A DNA stretch of 64,000 nt, taken from Streptomyces sp. Z26 (lineage in GTDB: Bacteria; Actinomycetota; Actinomycetes; Streptomycetales; Streptomycetaceae). The notes under the pieces were generated by a model. The model worked only from the letters and a program-made list of their open reading frames with translations. It was not told the origin of the DNA and did no database searches. The number at the start of each line of letters is the position of its first letter. Positions within the stretch are counted from its first letter, which is position 1. The DNA lies in the NCBI RefSeq assembly GCF_003665095.1, contig NZ_RCHV01000002.1, positions 2,221,001 through 2,285,000 of the forward strand. The letters run 5' to 3'. Positions 7,478 through 15,904 of the stretch are shown piece after piece. The position numbers and the translations under genes were made by a program.

Positions 7478-9205
7478 TCAGCCCCCGGCCTTCTCGACCA
7501 GGTCCCGCATCTCGCCGAACAGGTCCTGGGTCTTCTCCCAGAAGCTCTTCCCCTCGTCCCACCACTCCGGGACGGGCGTGAAGTTCCAGATCAGCACACC
7601 GATGACGACGAGGATCAGGACCATGAACAGGCAGCCCTTGAGGCAGCCGAGGCCCGGGATGCGCATCGGGTTCGCGCTGCCCCGGCGCGGCTGCTGGGGC
7701 TGCCGCGGTTGCTGGGGCGCGGGCGGCTGGGGCTCGTACCGCTGGGGCGGCGGCTGCTGACGGCGCCGGGACGGCGCGGGCTGCTGCGGGGGCGCGTACT
7801 GCTGCTGCTGGGGCGGCGGTTGCTGCTGCGCGCGCTGCCGACGCTGCTGCGGCTGCCTGGGCGACTGCTGCGGCTGTTGCGGCTGCTGGCGCTGCGGGCG
7901 GCGGCGGAGCGGGTCGAGGCTCGGGTCGAGCGGCTGGACCTGCGTCTGCTCGTTCCGGTCGCGGGCGGCGCGCAGCTGGCTCTGCCACGGGTGCGGGCCG
8001 TCCGGCTGCTGCGGGGACTGCGGCGGGCCGCCGGGGCCGGTCTGCGGCATGACGTTCGTGGCCGCGTTCGGGTCGTAGCCCTGACCGCCGGAACCGCCGG
8101 GGCCGGTCTGCGGCATGACGTTCGTGGCCGCGTTCGGGTCGTAGCCCTGGCCACCGGGACCACCGGGGCCGGTCTGCGGCATGACGTTCGTGGCCGCGTT
8201 CGGATCGTAACCCTGGCCGCCCTGGCCGGTGTTGGGCAGCACCTGGGTGGGCGCCGCGTCGCCGCTGAGCTGCCCCTCCGGGACGGTGGCGGGCTGCGGG
8301 TCCGGCACCAGCAGCGCGGCGACGCCGAGCGCCGCGCGCGCCTGGTCGGGCGTGGCGCCCGCGCCGACACCGGCGGCGACCGTACGCAGCGCGTGCGCGA
8401 GGTTCGCGGCGCCGGGGCGCTCCTCGGGCCGCTTGCGCAGACACGTCTCGATGACGGTCCACAGCGGGTCGGGCAGGCCCGGCGGGCGCTGCGGCTGCTC
8501 ACCGAGGTGGCGGTGGAGCACCTCCAGGGAGGTGCCGCCGCTGAACGGGGGCCGCCCCGCGACGAGTTCGTACAGCAGGATGCCCGCGCCGTAGATGTCG
8601 ACGGCGGACGTCTGCGGCCTGCCCTCGGCCGACTCCGGCGCCACGTACGCGGGCGTGCCGACGAACTCCTGCGTACGCGTCAGCCCCGGGGAGTCCGCCA
8701 GCCGCGCGATACCGAAGTCGGTGAGCAGCGGGCGCATGCCGTGGGGGCCCTCGGAGAGGAGGACGTTGGCCGGTTTCAGGTCGCGGTGCACGACGCCGTC
8801 GGCGTGGCTGGCGGCGAGCGCGTCGGCGACCTGCGCGGTCACCAGGGCGGCGCCGATCGGCGAGAACGGGCCGTTCTCACGGAGGTAGCGGTGCAGGTCC
8901 GGGCCCTCGACCAGGTCCATCACCAGGGCGAGGAGGTCGCCCTCGACGACGAGGTCGCGGGTGCGCACGATGTTCTCGTGGGTGAGCCGCAGGAGGACGG
9001 AGCGCTCGCGCAGGAAGCGCATCACCACGTCCGGGTCGTTGGCCAGCTCCTCCTTGAGCACCTTGATCGCGACGGTCTCGCCGGGCTGTCCGGCGACCGC
9101 CGCCTCGGAGCCCGCGACCTCGCGCTGGCGGGCCCTCCAGACGGTGCCCGTGGCGCCGCGTCCCAGCTGCTCCTCGAGCAGGTATTTGCTGCCTACCGGC
9201 CGCAC
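7478..9205 (-). CDS. pkaA: Membrane Ser/Thr protein kinase with Thr-motif repeats (PkaA-like)
   Basis: A 575-residue Hanks-type kinase. Visible motifs are the glycine loop GRGATGTV (15-22), Lys48 (VAIKVL), HRDLKPAN (140-147), DFG (163-165) and GTPAYVAPE. Residues about 318-393 form a repeat block with TQVLPNTG followed by three copies of YDPNAATNVMPQTGPGG. A Gln/Pro/Arg-rich linker follows (about 400-505), then one TM helix (about 520-541) and a short extracellular tail. The start is GTG at 9205 with AGGGAG eight bases upstream; the nearby ATG is out of frame. The repeated Thr motifs resemble phospho-Thr docking sites, and the divergent neighbour encodes an FHA domain, which suggests a kinase-reader pair (inference). 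The name follows the two-kinase layout seen in Streptomyces. Confidence 0.9.
   Translation of the reverse strand: MRPVGSKYLLEEQLGRGATGTVWRARQREVAGSEAAVAGQPGETVAIKVLKEELANDPDVVMRFLRERSVLLRLTHENIVRTRDLVVEGDLLALVMDLVEGPDLHRYLRENGPFSPIGAALVTAQVADALAASHADGVVHRDLKPANVLLSEGPHGMRPLLTDFGIARLADSPGLTRTQEFVGTPAYVAPESAEGRPQTSAVDIYGAGILLYELVAGRPPFSGGTSLEVLHRHLGEQPQRPPGLPDPLWTVIETCLRKRPEERPGAANLAHALRTVAAGVGAGATPDQARAALGVAALLVPDPQPATVPEGQLSGDAAPTQVLPNTGQGGQGYDPNAATNVMPQTGPGGPGGQGYDPNAATNVMPQTGPGGSGGQGYDPNAATNVMPQTGPGGPPQSPQQPDGPHPWQSQLRAARDRNEQTQVQPLDPSLDPLRRRPQRQQPQQPQQSPRQPQQRRQRAQQQPPPQQQQYAPPQQPAPSRRRQQPPPQRYEPQPPAPQQPRQPQQPRRGSANPMRIPGLGCLKGCLFMVLILVVIGVLIWNFTPVPEWWDEGKSFWEKTQDLFGEMRDLVEKAGG
8041..8222 (-). 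repeat. Three tandem 66-bp repeats inside the PkaA-like gene
   Basis: Near-identical units begin at 8041, 8107 and 8173, a strict 66-base (22-residue) period, and keep the reading frame. Each encodes the core YDPNAATNVMPQTG. A diverged half-copy (TQVLPNTG) precedes them in the protein. The near-identity at DNA level suggests recent duplication. Confidence 0.85.
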
Positions 9206-9739
9206 GTCATGCGCTCCCTGCTGGTCTGTCCGGTCGTGCCGTCCCGCACACTGTAATGCCGTCCGAACGCCGTCCCGATGGCGCCCGGCGGGCGCTTCCC
9301 CGCCGCGTGTGCGGAGCGGGCCCGGACCGTACCGGCCGGGTGGCGCCCGGGTGGACTCCGTCTACCCCGGCTTCCCCGGGAAGACGCGTCGTACGGGGCA
9401 CCGGTTGCGTGCGCGGCGGGTCCGATCGCGTACGGCGGTCCCGCGCGGAGCCCGTACGGCGGTCCCGCGCGGAGCCCGTACGCCGTCCGCGCGCCGCCCC
9501 CGCCGTGCCCCTCCGTGACGGTGGTCGGGGCGACGGGCCGGGGCGTGGCCGGGAACGGCGGAGGTCCGTAGCGGAACGGTCGACACCGATCGTGATTGGT
9601 CGGGCACAGTCCCGAACAGGCACTCTTGCGCTCCGGCCCGCGCATTCAAGATCATTGGGGCGCGACGACGGGGTGGGATGTCCGTACCGGGTGCGAAGAT
9701 GCATCCAGCACGGAGCGTTGGTGGGACCGGGAGGGGCCG
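9206..9739. other. 534-base divergent intergenic region
   Basis: No gene is supported here. It separates the PkaA-like kinase (minus) from the FHA-FtsK gene (plus) and must contain both promoters. It includes a 24-base tandem repeat (9430-9482) and a less GC-rich stretch at about 9585-9665 with a CGGG-cacagt-CCCG inverted repeat, a reasonable place for promoter and operator sites. I could not assign -35/-10 boxes with confidence. Confidence 0.55.
9430..9482. repeat. Tandem 24-bp repeat, about 2.2 copies
   Basis: Two perfect 24-base units (9430-9453 and 9454-9477) plus the start of a third, each beginning GTACGGCGG and ending GGAGCCC. It is non-coding, in the divergent kinase/FHA region. A function as a binding site is possible; slippage is the simplest explanation. 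Confidence 0.8.
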
Positions 9740-12700
9740 ATGCAGATCCGTCTGACTGTCCTCGTGTCGCGTGGCGGCCAAGCCGCGGCGCGACCCTGCG
9801 ACGTGCTCGTGACCGCGCCGCCGGGCACCGTGCTCGCCGCCGTGACCGACTCCCTGGCGGCGACCGTCGCCGGAGCGACGGGCGGCGCCGCCGACGGCCC
9901 GTCACCCGGCGGCCAGGGCGCGCCGCCCGGACCCGGCGCGCACGACGCGGTGACCGTCCACCACGGCACGGAGCGGCTCGACCCGCAGCGCCGGGTGATC
10001 GGTGAACCGCCGCTGATAGACGGCGCGGTGCTCGCGCTGTACGGCCCCGCGGCGCCGCCGCCCGCGTCGGCGTACGGCCCGGCGAAGGCCCGGTTGCACG
10101 TCACCGCCGGGCCGGACGCGGGCGGCGTCCACCTGCTGCACGGCGGCGCGGTGCAGCTCGGCCGCTCCGCCGACGCGGACGTGGCGCTGGACGACCCCGA
10201 CGTGTCCCGGCTGCACTGCACGGTCACCGTCACCGACGGCGGCGCCGTCACCGTGACGGACCTCGCCTCCACCAACGGCACCAGCGTCGACGGCACCGCC
10301 GTCGACGGCCGCCCCGCGATGCTGCGCACCGGCGCGGTGTTACGGCTCGGGGAGTCGGCGGTCCGGCTGGAGGCGTCGCCGCCCGCCGCCGCGCCGCCCG
10401 CTTCCCTGCCGACCGTCCCGGACGGCGAGGGGCAGTTGCGGCTGGCGCCGGACGGCGCGCGGGACGAGGCGTACGGGACGGACGGCGGCGCGCACGGGCA
10501 CCGCGACGGACAGGACGACGACGGCCGCGCCCGCCGGGCGGGCGCACCGCCCGCCCGGCACGAGGCGGCGGCCCCGGGCGGGCCGGGCACCGCCTCCGCC
10601 CACGCGTACGCGCCGGTGGCCCCCTTCCCCGGCGAGGGCACCCGCGGCGCCGGGTGGGCCGGACCGCCGGACGCCGACGGCCGGGCGTACGGGCCGGGCT
10701 CCCGCACGGGCCCGGACGGCGGCGCGGACGACCAGCGCGCGCGGCGCGGGCGCGGGCTGGGCGCCTGGGCGCGGCGGCTGGCCGGACCCGGCGACGCGGA
10801 CGACGAGGGCGGCGCGGGCGGGCCGTACGGCGCCCGGACCAGCGGCCCCACCCCGGCCGAGACCGCCGCGTGGGACGCGCGTTGGCCGGACCCGGCGACC
10901 GTGCTGCTCACCGCGCTCGGCCCCGGCCCCCGGCTGTGGGAGCGCGGCCCGGACGACCCGGAGGCGCTGACCGTACGGCTGGGACGGGCGCACCGCAGCG
11001 ACGGTTCCGGCGGCCCGGTGACGCTGTGCCTGCCGGAGGAGGGCTCCGTCGGGCTGGCGGGCCCGCGCCCCCGGCTGGCCGCGCTGGCCCGCTCGGTGCT
11101 GGCGCAGCTCGCCGCGCTGCACGCGCCGGGCACGCTGGAGATCGTGCTGGTCTCGGCCGACCGCGGGCGGAGCGTGGCGAGCCGCACGGACGAGTGGGGC
11201 TGGCTCGGCTGGCTGCCGCACGTACGCCCCGGGCAGGGTCAGGACTGTCGGCTGCTGCTGGCGTACGACACCGAGCAGGCCGCCGCCCGTACCGCGGAGC
11301 TGGCCCGGCGGCTGGACGAGAGCGCGGCGGCACGGGCCGGGCGCGGCCCGGCGGGCGACGCGCCCCGGCGGCCGTACACGGTGCTCGTCGTCGACGGCGA
11401 CCCCGGCACCGCCGAGCTGCGCCGGTCCGTGACGCGGCTGGTGCGCGAGGGCCCGGCCGCGGGGGTGCACGTGCTGTGCCTCGCCGACACCGCGCCCGCC
11501 TCCCCCACCTCGCCGCTGGCGGCGACGGTGGAGTCGGCCCGCGCGGTCGCGCCGCCGTTCGCCGCCTGCGCCACGCTGGCGCTGCTGAGCGGCGCGGTCG
11601 CGACGGCGGTACGGGTGGTGCGGCGGGCCCCGGCGGAGTCCGCGCCACCGGGTGGGACAGGCGCGGCGGGCGGCCCGGAGGGGCCCTCGCGGCGGGAGGC
11701 TCCGGACGAGGCGTACGCGCCCGCCGGACCCGGCATGGCGTACGGCGGCGGGTGCGGCGACGGCCTGGTGAACGGCACGATAGCGGCGATGGACGGCGTC
11801 TCCGGCGCCTGGGCGGAGCGGTTCGCGCGGGCGCTGGCGCCCCTGCGCGAGGCCGAGCCGGCGGGCGGCGGCGGGGACGCCCGCGCGCGGGCGCTCGGCA
11901 GCGCGCTGCCGCAGAGCTGCCGCCTGCTCGACGAATTGGGACTGGCCCGCGCGACCCCGGCGGCGGTGCTCGCCCGCTGGGGCGCGACCGGCGCCACGGG
12001 CGGCAACACGAGCGGCGCCGCGACCGGCCGCGCCCCGCTGGTCCTCGGCGCCGGACCGCGCGGCACCGTGGGCACGGACCTGGCGGCGGACCGCGGGCAC
12101 GCCACGGTCACCGGCCCGCCCGGTTCCGGGCGCACCGAGCTGCTCCGCGCCGTCGCCGCCTCCCTCTCCGCCGGGGAACGCCCCGACCGGCTGGGCCTCG
12201 TCCTCGTCGACGGCGGGGGCGGCGCGCGCGACGGCGGGCTCCGGGTCTGCGCCGACCTGCCGCACGTCACCTCGTACCTCACGACGGGCGACCCGGTGCG
12301 CATGCGGGAGTTCGCGCAGGCGCTGAGCGGCGAGCTGAAGCGCCGCGCGGAGCTGGTCGGGGAGCACGGCACGTACGAGGACCTCGTACGGGACGCCGCG
12401 CCCCCCGGCTCCGGTCGGGACGCGGCACGGGGGCGGAGACCCGCGACCGGGCACGGCGCGACGGGCGACGGGCCCGCGGAGCACGGCACTTCGGGCCAGA
12501 CGGCTTCGGGCCGGGCGGCCCCGGGCCAGGGCGATTCCGGCCAGGGCCCGGCCGGGCACGCGCGCACGGACGCGCGGAGCACGGACGCGCGGATCGTGGC
12601 GCCGCGGCGGCCGGTGGAGGGCGACCTCGGCCCGTCGCGCGTACGGCCCGCGGCGCCCGCCGACGGCGCGGGGCCGGGCCCGGCGGCGGGGCCGCCGCCC

Positions 12701-13360
12701 CGGCTGGTGGTCCTCGTGGACGACGTCGACGCGCTCGTCGACCCCGGCCTGGGCGACCCCGGCCGCCCGGCGGCGGGTTCCGTGGTGCGCGCGCTGGAGT
12801 CGGTGGCGCGGGACGGCGTACGGCTCGGGGTGCACCTCGTCACGGCGTCCGGGCGGCCGGACCGCACCGGCCGGAGCGTCCTCGGCCGGGACGCCGCCGT
12901 ACGGGTCGAGCTGGCCGGGCGGGACGGCGAGGAGGCGACGCCGGGCCGGGGCCTGGTGCGGCTGCCCGACGGCAGCGCGATCCCGTTCCAGGCGGGGCGG
13001 GTGACGGGCCGCATCCCCCGTACGGCCACGGTCCGCCCCACGGTGGTGCCGCTGGACTGGGCGCGCCTGGGCGACCCGCCGACGCGGCGGCCCGTACGGG
13101 AGCTGGGGAACGGACCGACGGACCTGGCGTTGCTCGCGAGCGCGATGGAGCGGGCGGCGAAGTCCCTGGGTACGGCGGCGGGTTCGCCCGGCGCGGCGGG
13201 TACGGCGAGCCCCGCGGGCGGGTCCGGGCCCGAGGGCCCCGGCACGGGCACGGCCGGGCGCGGTGAGCCGGGGCGGGACGCGGCGCGCGGCACGGGCGGC
13301 GGGTCCGGTGGCGCGGCCGAACCGGGCCTGGCGCGCAGCCGCTCCCGCTCGACGCGGTGA
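9740..13360 (+). CDS. FHA-FtsK/SpoIIIE (EccC-like) ATPase
   Basis: A 1206-residue protein. Residues 1-100 look ubiquitin-like or degenerate, as in EssC N-termini. An FHA phospho-Thr-binding domain spans about 115-205, with GRSADADVAL, SRLH and STNGT. Low-complexity linkers lead to a degenerate ATPase-like domain (about 390-630) containing WGWLGWLPHVR, a signature of type VII secretion ATPases. An intact FtsK/SpoIIIE domain follows, with Walker A TGPPGSGRT (about 790-799) and Walker B LVVLVDDVD (about 988-996). The ATG at 9740 follows GGGAGGGG; the longer frame upstream lacks coding character. No TM pair, WXG100 protein, EccB, EccD or mycosin is nearby, so it is an orphan. Codon 201 is TTA. 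It is probably a phospho-regulated DNA or protein motor. Confidence 0.85.
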   Translation: MQIRLTVLVSRGGQAAARPCDVLVTAPPGTVLAAVTDSLAATVAGATGGAADGPSPGGQGAPPGPGAHDAVTVHHGTERLDPQRRVIGEPPLIDGAVLALYGPAAPPPASAYGPAKARLHVTAGPDAGGVHLLHGGAVQLGRSADADVALDDPDVSRLHCTVTVTDGGAVTVTDLASTNGTSVDGTAVDGRPAMLRTGAVLRLGESAVRLEASPPAAAPPASLPTVPDGEGQLRLAPDGARDEAYGTDGGAHGHRDGQDDDGRARRAGAPPARHEAAAPGGPGTASAHAYAPVAPFPGEGTRGAGWAGPPDADGRAYGPGSRTGPDGGADDQRARRGRGLGAWARRLAGPGDADDEGGAGGPYGARTSGPTPAETAAWDARWPDPATVLLTALGPGPRLWERGPDDPEALTVRLGRAHRSDGSGGPVTLCLPEEGSVGLAGPRPRLAALARSVLAQLAALHAPGTLEIVLVSADRGRSVASRTDEWGWLGWLPHVRPGQGQDCRLLLAYDTEQAAARTAELARRLDESAAARAGRGPAGDAPRRPYTVLVVDGDPGTAELRRSVTRLVREGPAAGVHVLCLADTAPASPTSPLAATVESARAVAPPFAACATLALLSGAVATAVRVVRRAPAESAPPGGTGAAGGPEGPSRREAPDEAYAPAGPGMAYGGGCGDGLVNGTIAAMDGVSGAWAERFARALAPLREAEPAGGGGDARARALGSALPQSCRLLDELGLARATPAAVLARWGATGATGGNTSGAATGRAPLVLGAGPRGTVGTDLAADRGHATVTGPPGSGRTELLRAVAASLSAGERPDRLGLVLVDGGGGARDGGLRVCADLPHVTSYLTTGDPVRMREFAQALSGELKRRAELVGEHGTYEDLVRDAAPPGSGRDAARGRRPATGHGATGDGPAEHGTSGQTASGRAAPGQGDSGQGPAGHARTDARSTDARIVAPRRPVEGDLGPSRVRPAAPADGAGPGPAAGPPPRLVVLVDDVDALVDPGLGDPGRPAAGSVVRALESVARDGVRLGVHLVTASGRPDRTGRSVLGRDAAVRVELAGRDGEEATPGRGLVRLPDGSAIPFQAGRVTGRIPRTATVRPTVVPLDWARLGDPPTRRPVRELGNGPTDLALLASAMERAAKSLGTAAGSPGAAGTASPAGGSGPEGPGTGTAGRGEPGRDAARGTGGGSGGAAEPGLARSRSRSTR
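10340..10342 (+). promoter_or_regulatory. TTA codon, probable bldA-dependent translation point
   Basis: Leucine 201 of the FHA-FtsK protein is encoded by TTA (GCG GTG TTA CGG CTC). In Streptomyces TTA is read only by the bldA tRNA, so translation should depend on developmental stage. I saw no other in-frame TTA in the genes of this window, although I checked by eye. Confidence 0.8.
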
Positions 13361-13409
13361 CGCCGGGCCCGGCGACCCCGACGCGGTGACCCCGACCCCG
13401 TGACGGCGC

Positions 13410-13433
13410 GCGGCCCCCGTCCCCGGGGGCCGC
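13410..13433. terminator. Hairpin between convergent genes
   Basis: GCGGCCCCCG (13410-13419) and CGGGGGCCGC (13424-13433) form a perfect 10-bp stem with a 4-base loop. It lies between the end of the FHA-FtsK gene and the end of the ABC permease gene, so it can act in both directions. Confidence 0.75.
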
Positions 13434-13444
13434 CGCCCGCCGCG

Positions 13445-15904
13445 CTACAGCGTCTCGCTGAGCGAGTCCGCCAGCCGCCGCCGCGACACCCGTGCCGCCG
13501 GTACGAGCGACGCCGCCGCCGCGCCCACCACGGCCGCCACCCCCAGCCCTGTGAGCGTCCACGGCGCGGGCAGCTGCGCGATGCCCGCGCCCATGCCGCT
13601 CACCCGCCCCTGCGTGTCGATCAGCCAGCCGCTGAGCAGCACCCCCGTACCCGTCCCGGCCACCGTCGCCGCCAGCGTCAGGAACGCGGTGGACGCGACG
13701 ACCACCGCGCTCACCTGACGCGGCGTCAGCCCGACGGCGCGCAGGGCGAGCAGGTCGCGGCCCCGGTCCCGTACGCACGCGCCGACCGCCGTCAGCAGCT
13801 CCGTGAGGACGATCAGCGCGAGGACCCCGATCATCCCGGCGATGGCCCACCGGGCGGGCGTGAGGCCGTCGGCGGGGTTGGGCACCTCGGTGATCTCCAG
13901 GCCGCCGTCGACCCCGTCGCCCAGTTCGGCGCCGACCGCGCGGGGGTCGGCGCCGGGCCGCAGCTCCAGCAGGGAGAAGTCCTGGCGCAGCCCCGGGTCG
14001 CGTTCGCGGAGGGTGTCGAGGGTGGTGGAGACGACGCGCCCGCCCTCGGTCGGCTCCAGGTTGCGGCCGACGAGGTGCAGGATCTGCGGGCGGCCCTCGA
14101 CCGTCATCCGCACCCAGTCCCCGACGTCGGCCTGGAGCAGGTCGAGCAGCCCCTCCCCCGCGACCGCCTCGTCGGGTCCGGTCGGGCGGCGGCCCTCGGC
14201 CAGCGCGAACGGGTACGGGTCGGCGGCCGTGCCGACGCCGCGCAGCGTGATGGTGCCCGTCTGGCCGGGGACGAGCGCGTCGACCTCGGTGCTGGGGTGG
14301 ACGGCCCGGACGTCGGGGTGCGCGGCGAGGCGGCGCCGGTCGGCGCGTTCGCCGTCGCGCGCGTCCCGTTCGCCGTGGTGGGCGTCCCGCGCGTCGTACG
14401 TGCCGCGCGCGGAGAGCGCGGCGGGCAGGCCGACCTCCTCGGGGTGGCTCTCGAAGCGGTCGATGGTGGCCCACACGCTGAGCGCCACGGTGATCAGCAT
14501 CAGCGGTACGGCCAGCCGCAGCACCGACGTCGCCGCGCGGGCCCGGCGCGGGAAGGCGCTGCGCCAGCCGAGCAGCAGCGTCGACGACCCGGCGAGGGCC
14601 AGCGCCCGGCGGGTGGCGCGGGACATCGGCCGTACCGCCGGGGGCGCGACCCGTACGGCGGGGACCGGCGGCACCCGCCCCGCCCGCCAGGCGGCGAGCC
14701 CCGCGGTGACCGCGATGAGCAGGACGGCCCCGGCGGGCAGGCCGAGCAACAGCGCGAGGTGGCCGGGGAGTTGCTGCCACACGGCGACGGCCTCACCGAT
14801 CTGCCCGGGGACGTGCGGGCCGACGGCGAGGAGGGTGCCGGTGCCGAGGGCGACGGCCAGTACGGCCATCGCGACGTGCTGGATGAGCAGCGAGCCGACG
14901 AGCTGGGCGGGCGTGAAGCCGATCGCCTTGAGCATGGAGATGTCGCGCAGCTGACCCCGTACGCGGGTGCTGATCGCGCCGGACGCCACCAGCGCCCCGG
15001 CCAGCAGCGCGCCGAGGCCGAAGACCCCGAACACGAGGCCCAGCAGCCGGTACCCGCCCTCCGCGTCGGCCCGCGCCTCCTGCCACTTGGTGACGTTGGT
15101 GACCTGGTCCGAGCCGAGTTCGGTGACCGCGCGCTGGACGACGAAGTCGGTGTCGCCGGGGTCACCGAGCCGCAGCCCGACGGTCTGGCCCCGGCTCTTG
15201 CGCTCGGTGGTGTCGAGCGTGCGGGGCAGGACCCAGCCGACGCCGGGTTCCTCGCCGGGGCGGTAGTGCGGTTCGGCGGTCTCGGCCACGCCGACGACCT
15301 CCAGCGTCCGGGACGAGCCGCCACGGCCGGGGAACGTGAGCGTGTCACCGGGCTCGGCCCACATGGCCTCCGCGAGGGACTCCTCCAGCACGATGCCGTC
15401 GTACGCGGAGCCCTGGCCGCGCGCGCCCTCACCCCGTACGCCCTCGTCCCGTACGTCCCCGGCGCCGCCGCGCCCGCCCGTGCCGCCGCCGTCCGGGGCG
15501 GAGGCGTCCGCCGGGGTGTCCTCCAGCCAGTCCCCGGACAGCAGTTGGGGACCGGCGACGTCCGGCGGGGCGCCCGCGTCCGCCGCCCGCATCTCGACCA
15601 TCGCGCGCACGCCGCGGAACTCCACCGTCGTACGGGCGGTGCGGAACGGCCCCGACACCCCCGTCACCTCGTCCAGCCGCGACAGCCCCGCGGTGTCCGT
15701 ACCGGCGCTGGTGCTCAGCCAGACGTGCGCGCCGCGGGTCTGGGTGAAGATCCGCTCCCAGGGGTTGGTGGCGTAGCTGAACAGCGCGGCGGCGAGCAGC
15801 AGCGAGGCGATGACCCCGGCGGTGGCCAGCACGCTGAACAGCGCCTGCCCCCGGTTCGCGCGCAGGTCGGCGTGGGTCCAGCGCAGGGTGGCGCGTACGG
15901 TCAT
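13445..15904 (-). CDS. MacB/FtsX-family ABC transporter permease
   Basis: An 819-residue permease with two FtsX-type halves. The N-terminal helix (about 20-45) is followed by a large extracellular region, then FtsX helices around LLGLVFGVFGLGALLAGALV and the coupling segment RVRGQLRDISMLKAIGFTPAQL. A second extracellular region and a second FtsX unit (VRDRGRDLLALRAVGLTPRQV) end the protein. This is the layout of exporters that move lipids, lipoproteins, antibiotics or peptides rather than sugars. Its ATG (15904) overlaps the stop of the ATPase gene by four bases (ATGA), so translation is coupled. It should work with the ATPase just upstream and be controlled by the PadR regulator at the head of the unit. 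The substrate is unknown. Confidence 0.85.
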   Translation of the reverse strand: MTVRATLRWTHADLRANRGQALFSVLATAGVIASLLLAAALFSYATNPWERIFTQTRGAHVWLSTSAGTDTAGLSRLDEVTGVSGPFRTARTTVEFRGVRAMVEMRAADAGAPPDVAGPQLLSGDWLEDTPADASAPDGGGTGGRGGAGDVRDEGVRGEGARGQGSAYDGIVLEESLAEAMWAEPGDTLTFPGRGGSSRTLEVVGVAETAEPHYRPGEEPGVGWVLPRTLDTTERKSRGQTVGLRLGDPGDTDFVVQRAVTELGSDQVTNVTKWQEARADAEGGYRLLGLVFGVFGLGALLAGALVASGAISTRVRGQLRDISMLKAIGFTPAQLVGSLLIQHVAMAVLAVALGTGTLLAVGPHVPGQIGEAVAVWQQLPGHLALLLGLPAGAVLLIAVTAGLAAWRAGRVPPVPAVRVAPPAVRPMSRATRRALALAGSSTLLLGWRSAFPRRARAATSVLRLAVPLMLITVALSVWATIDRFESHPEEVGLPAALSARGTYDARDAHHGERDARDGERADRRRLAAHPDVRAVHPSTEVDALVPGQTGTITLRGVGTAADPYPFALAEGRRPTGPDEAVAGEGLLDLLQADVGDWVRMTVEGRPQILHLVGRNLEPTEGGRVVSTTLDTLRERDPGLRQDFSLLELRPGADPRAVGAELGDGVDGGLEITEVPNPADGLTPARWAIAGMIGVLALIVLTELLTAVGACVRDRGRDLLALRAVGLTPRQVSAVVVASTAFLTLAATVAGTGTGVLLSGWLIDTQGRVSGMGAGIAQLPAPWTLTGLGVAAVVGAAAASLVPAARVSRRRLADSLSETL

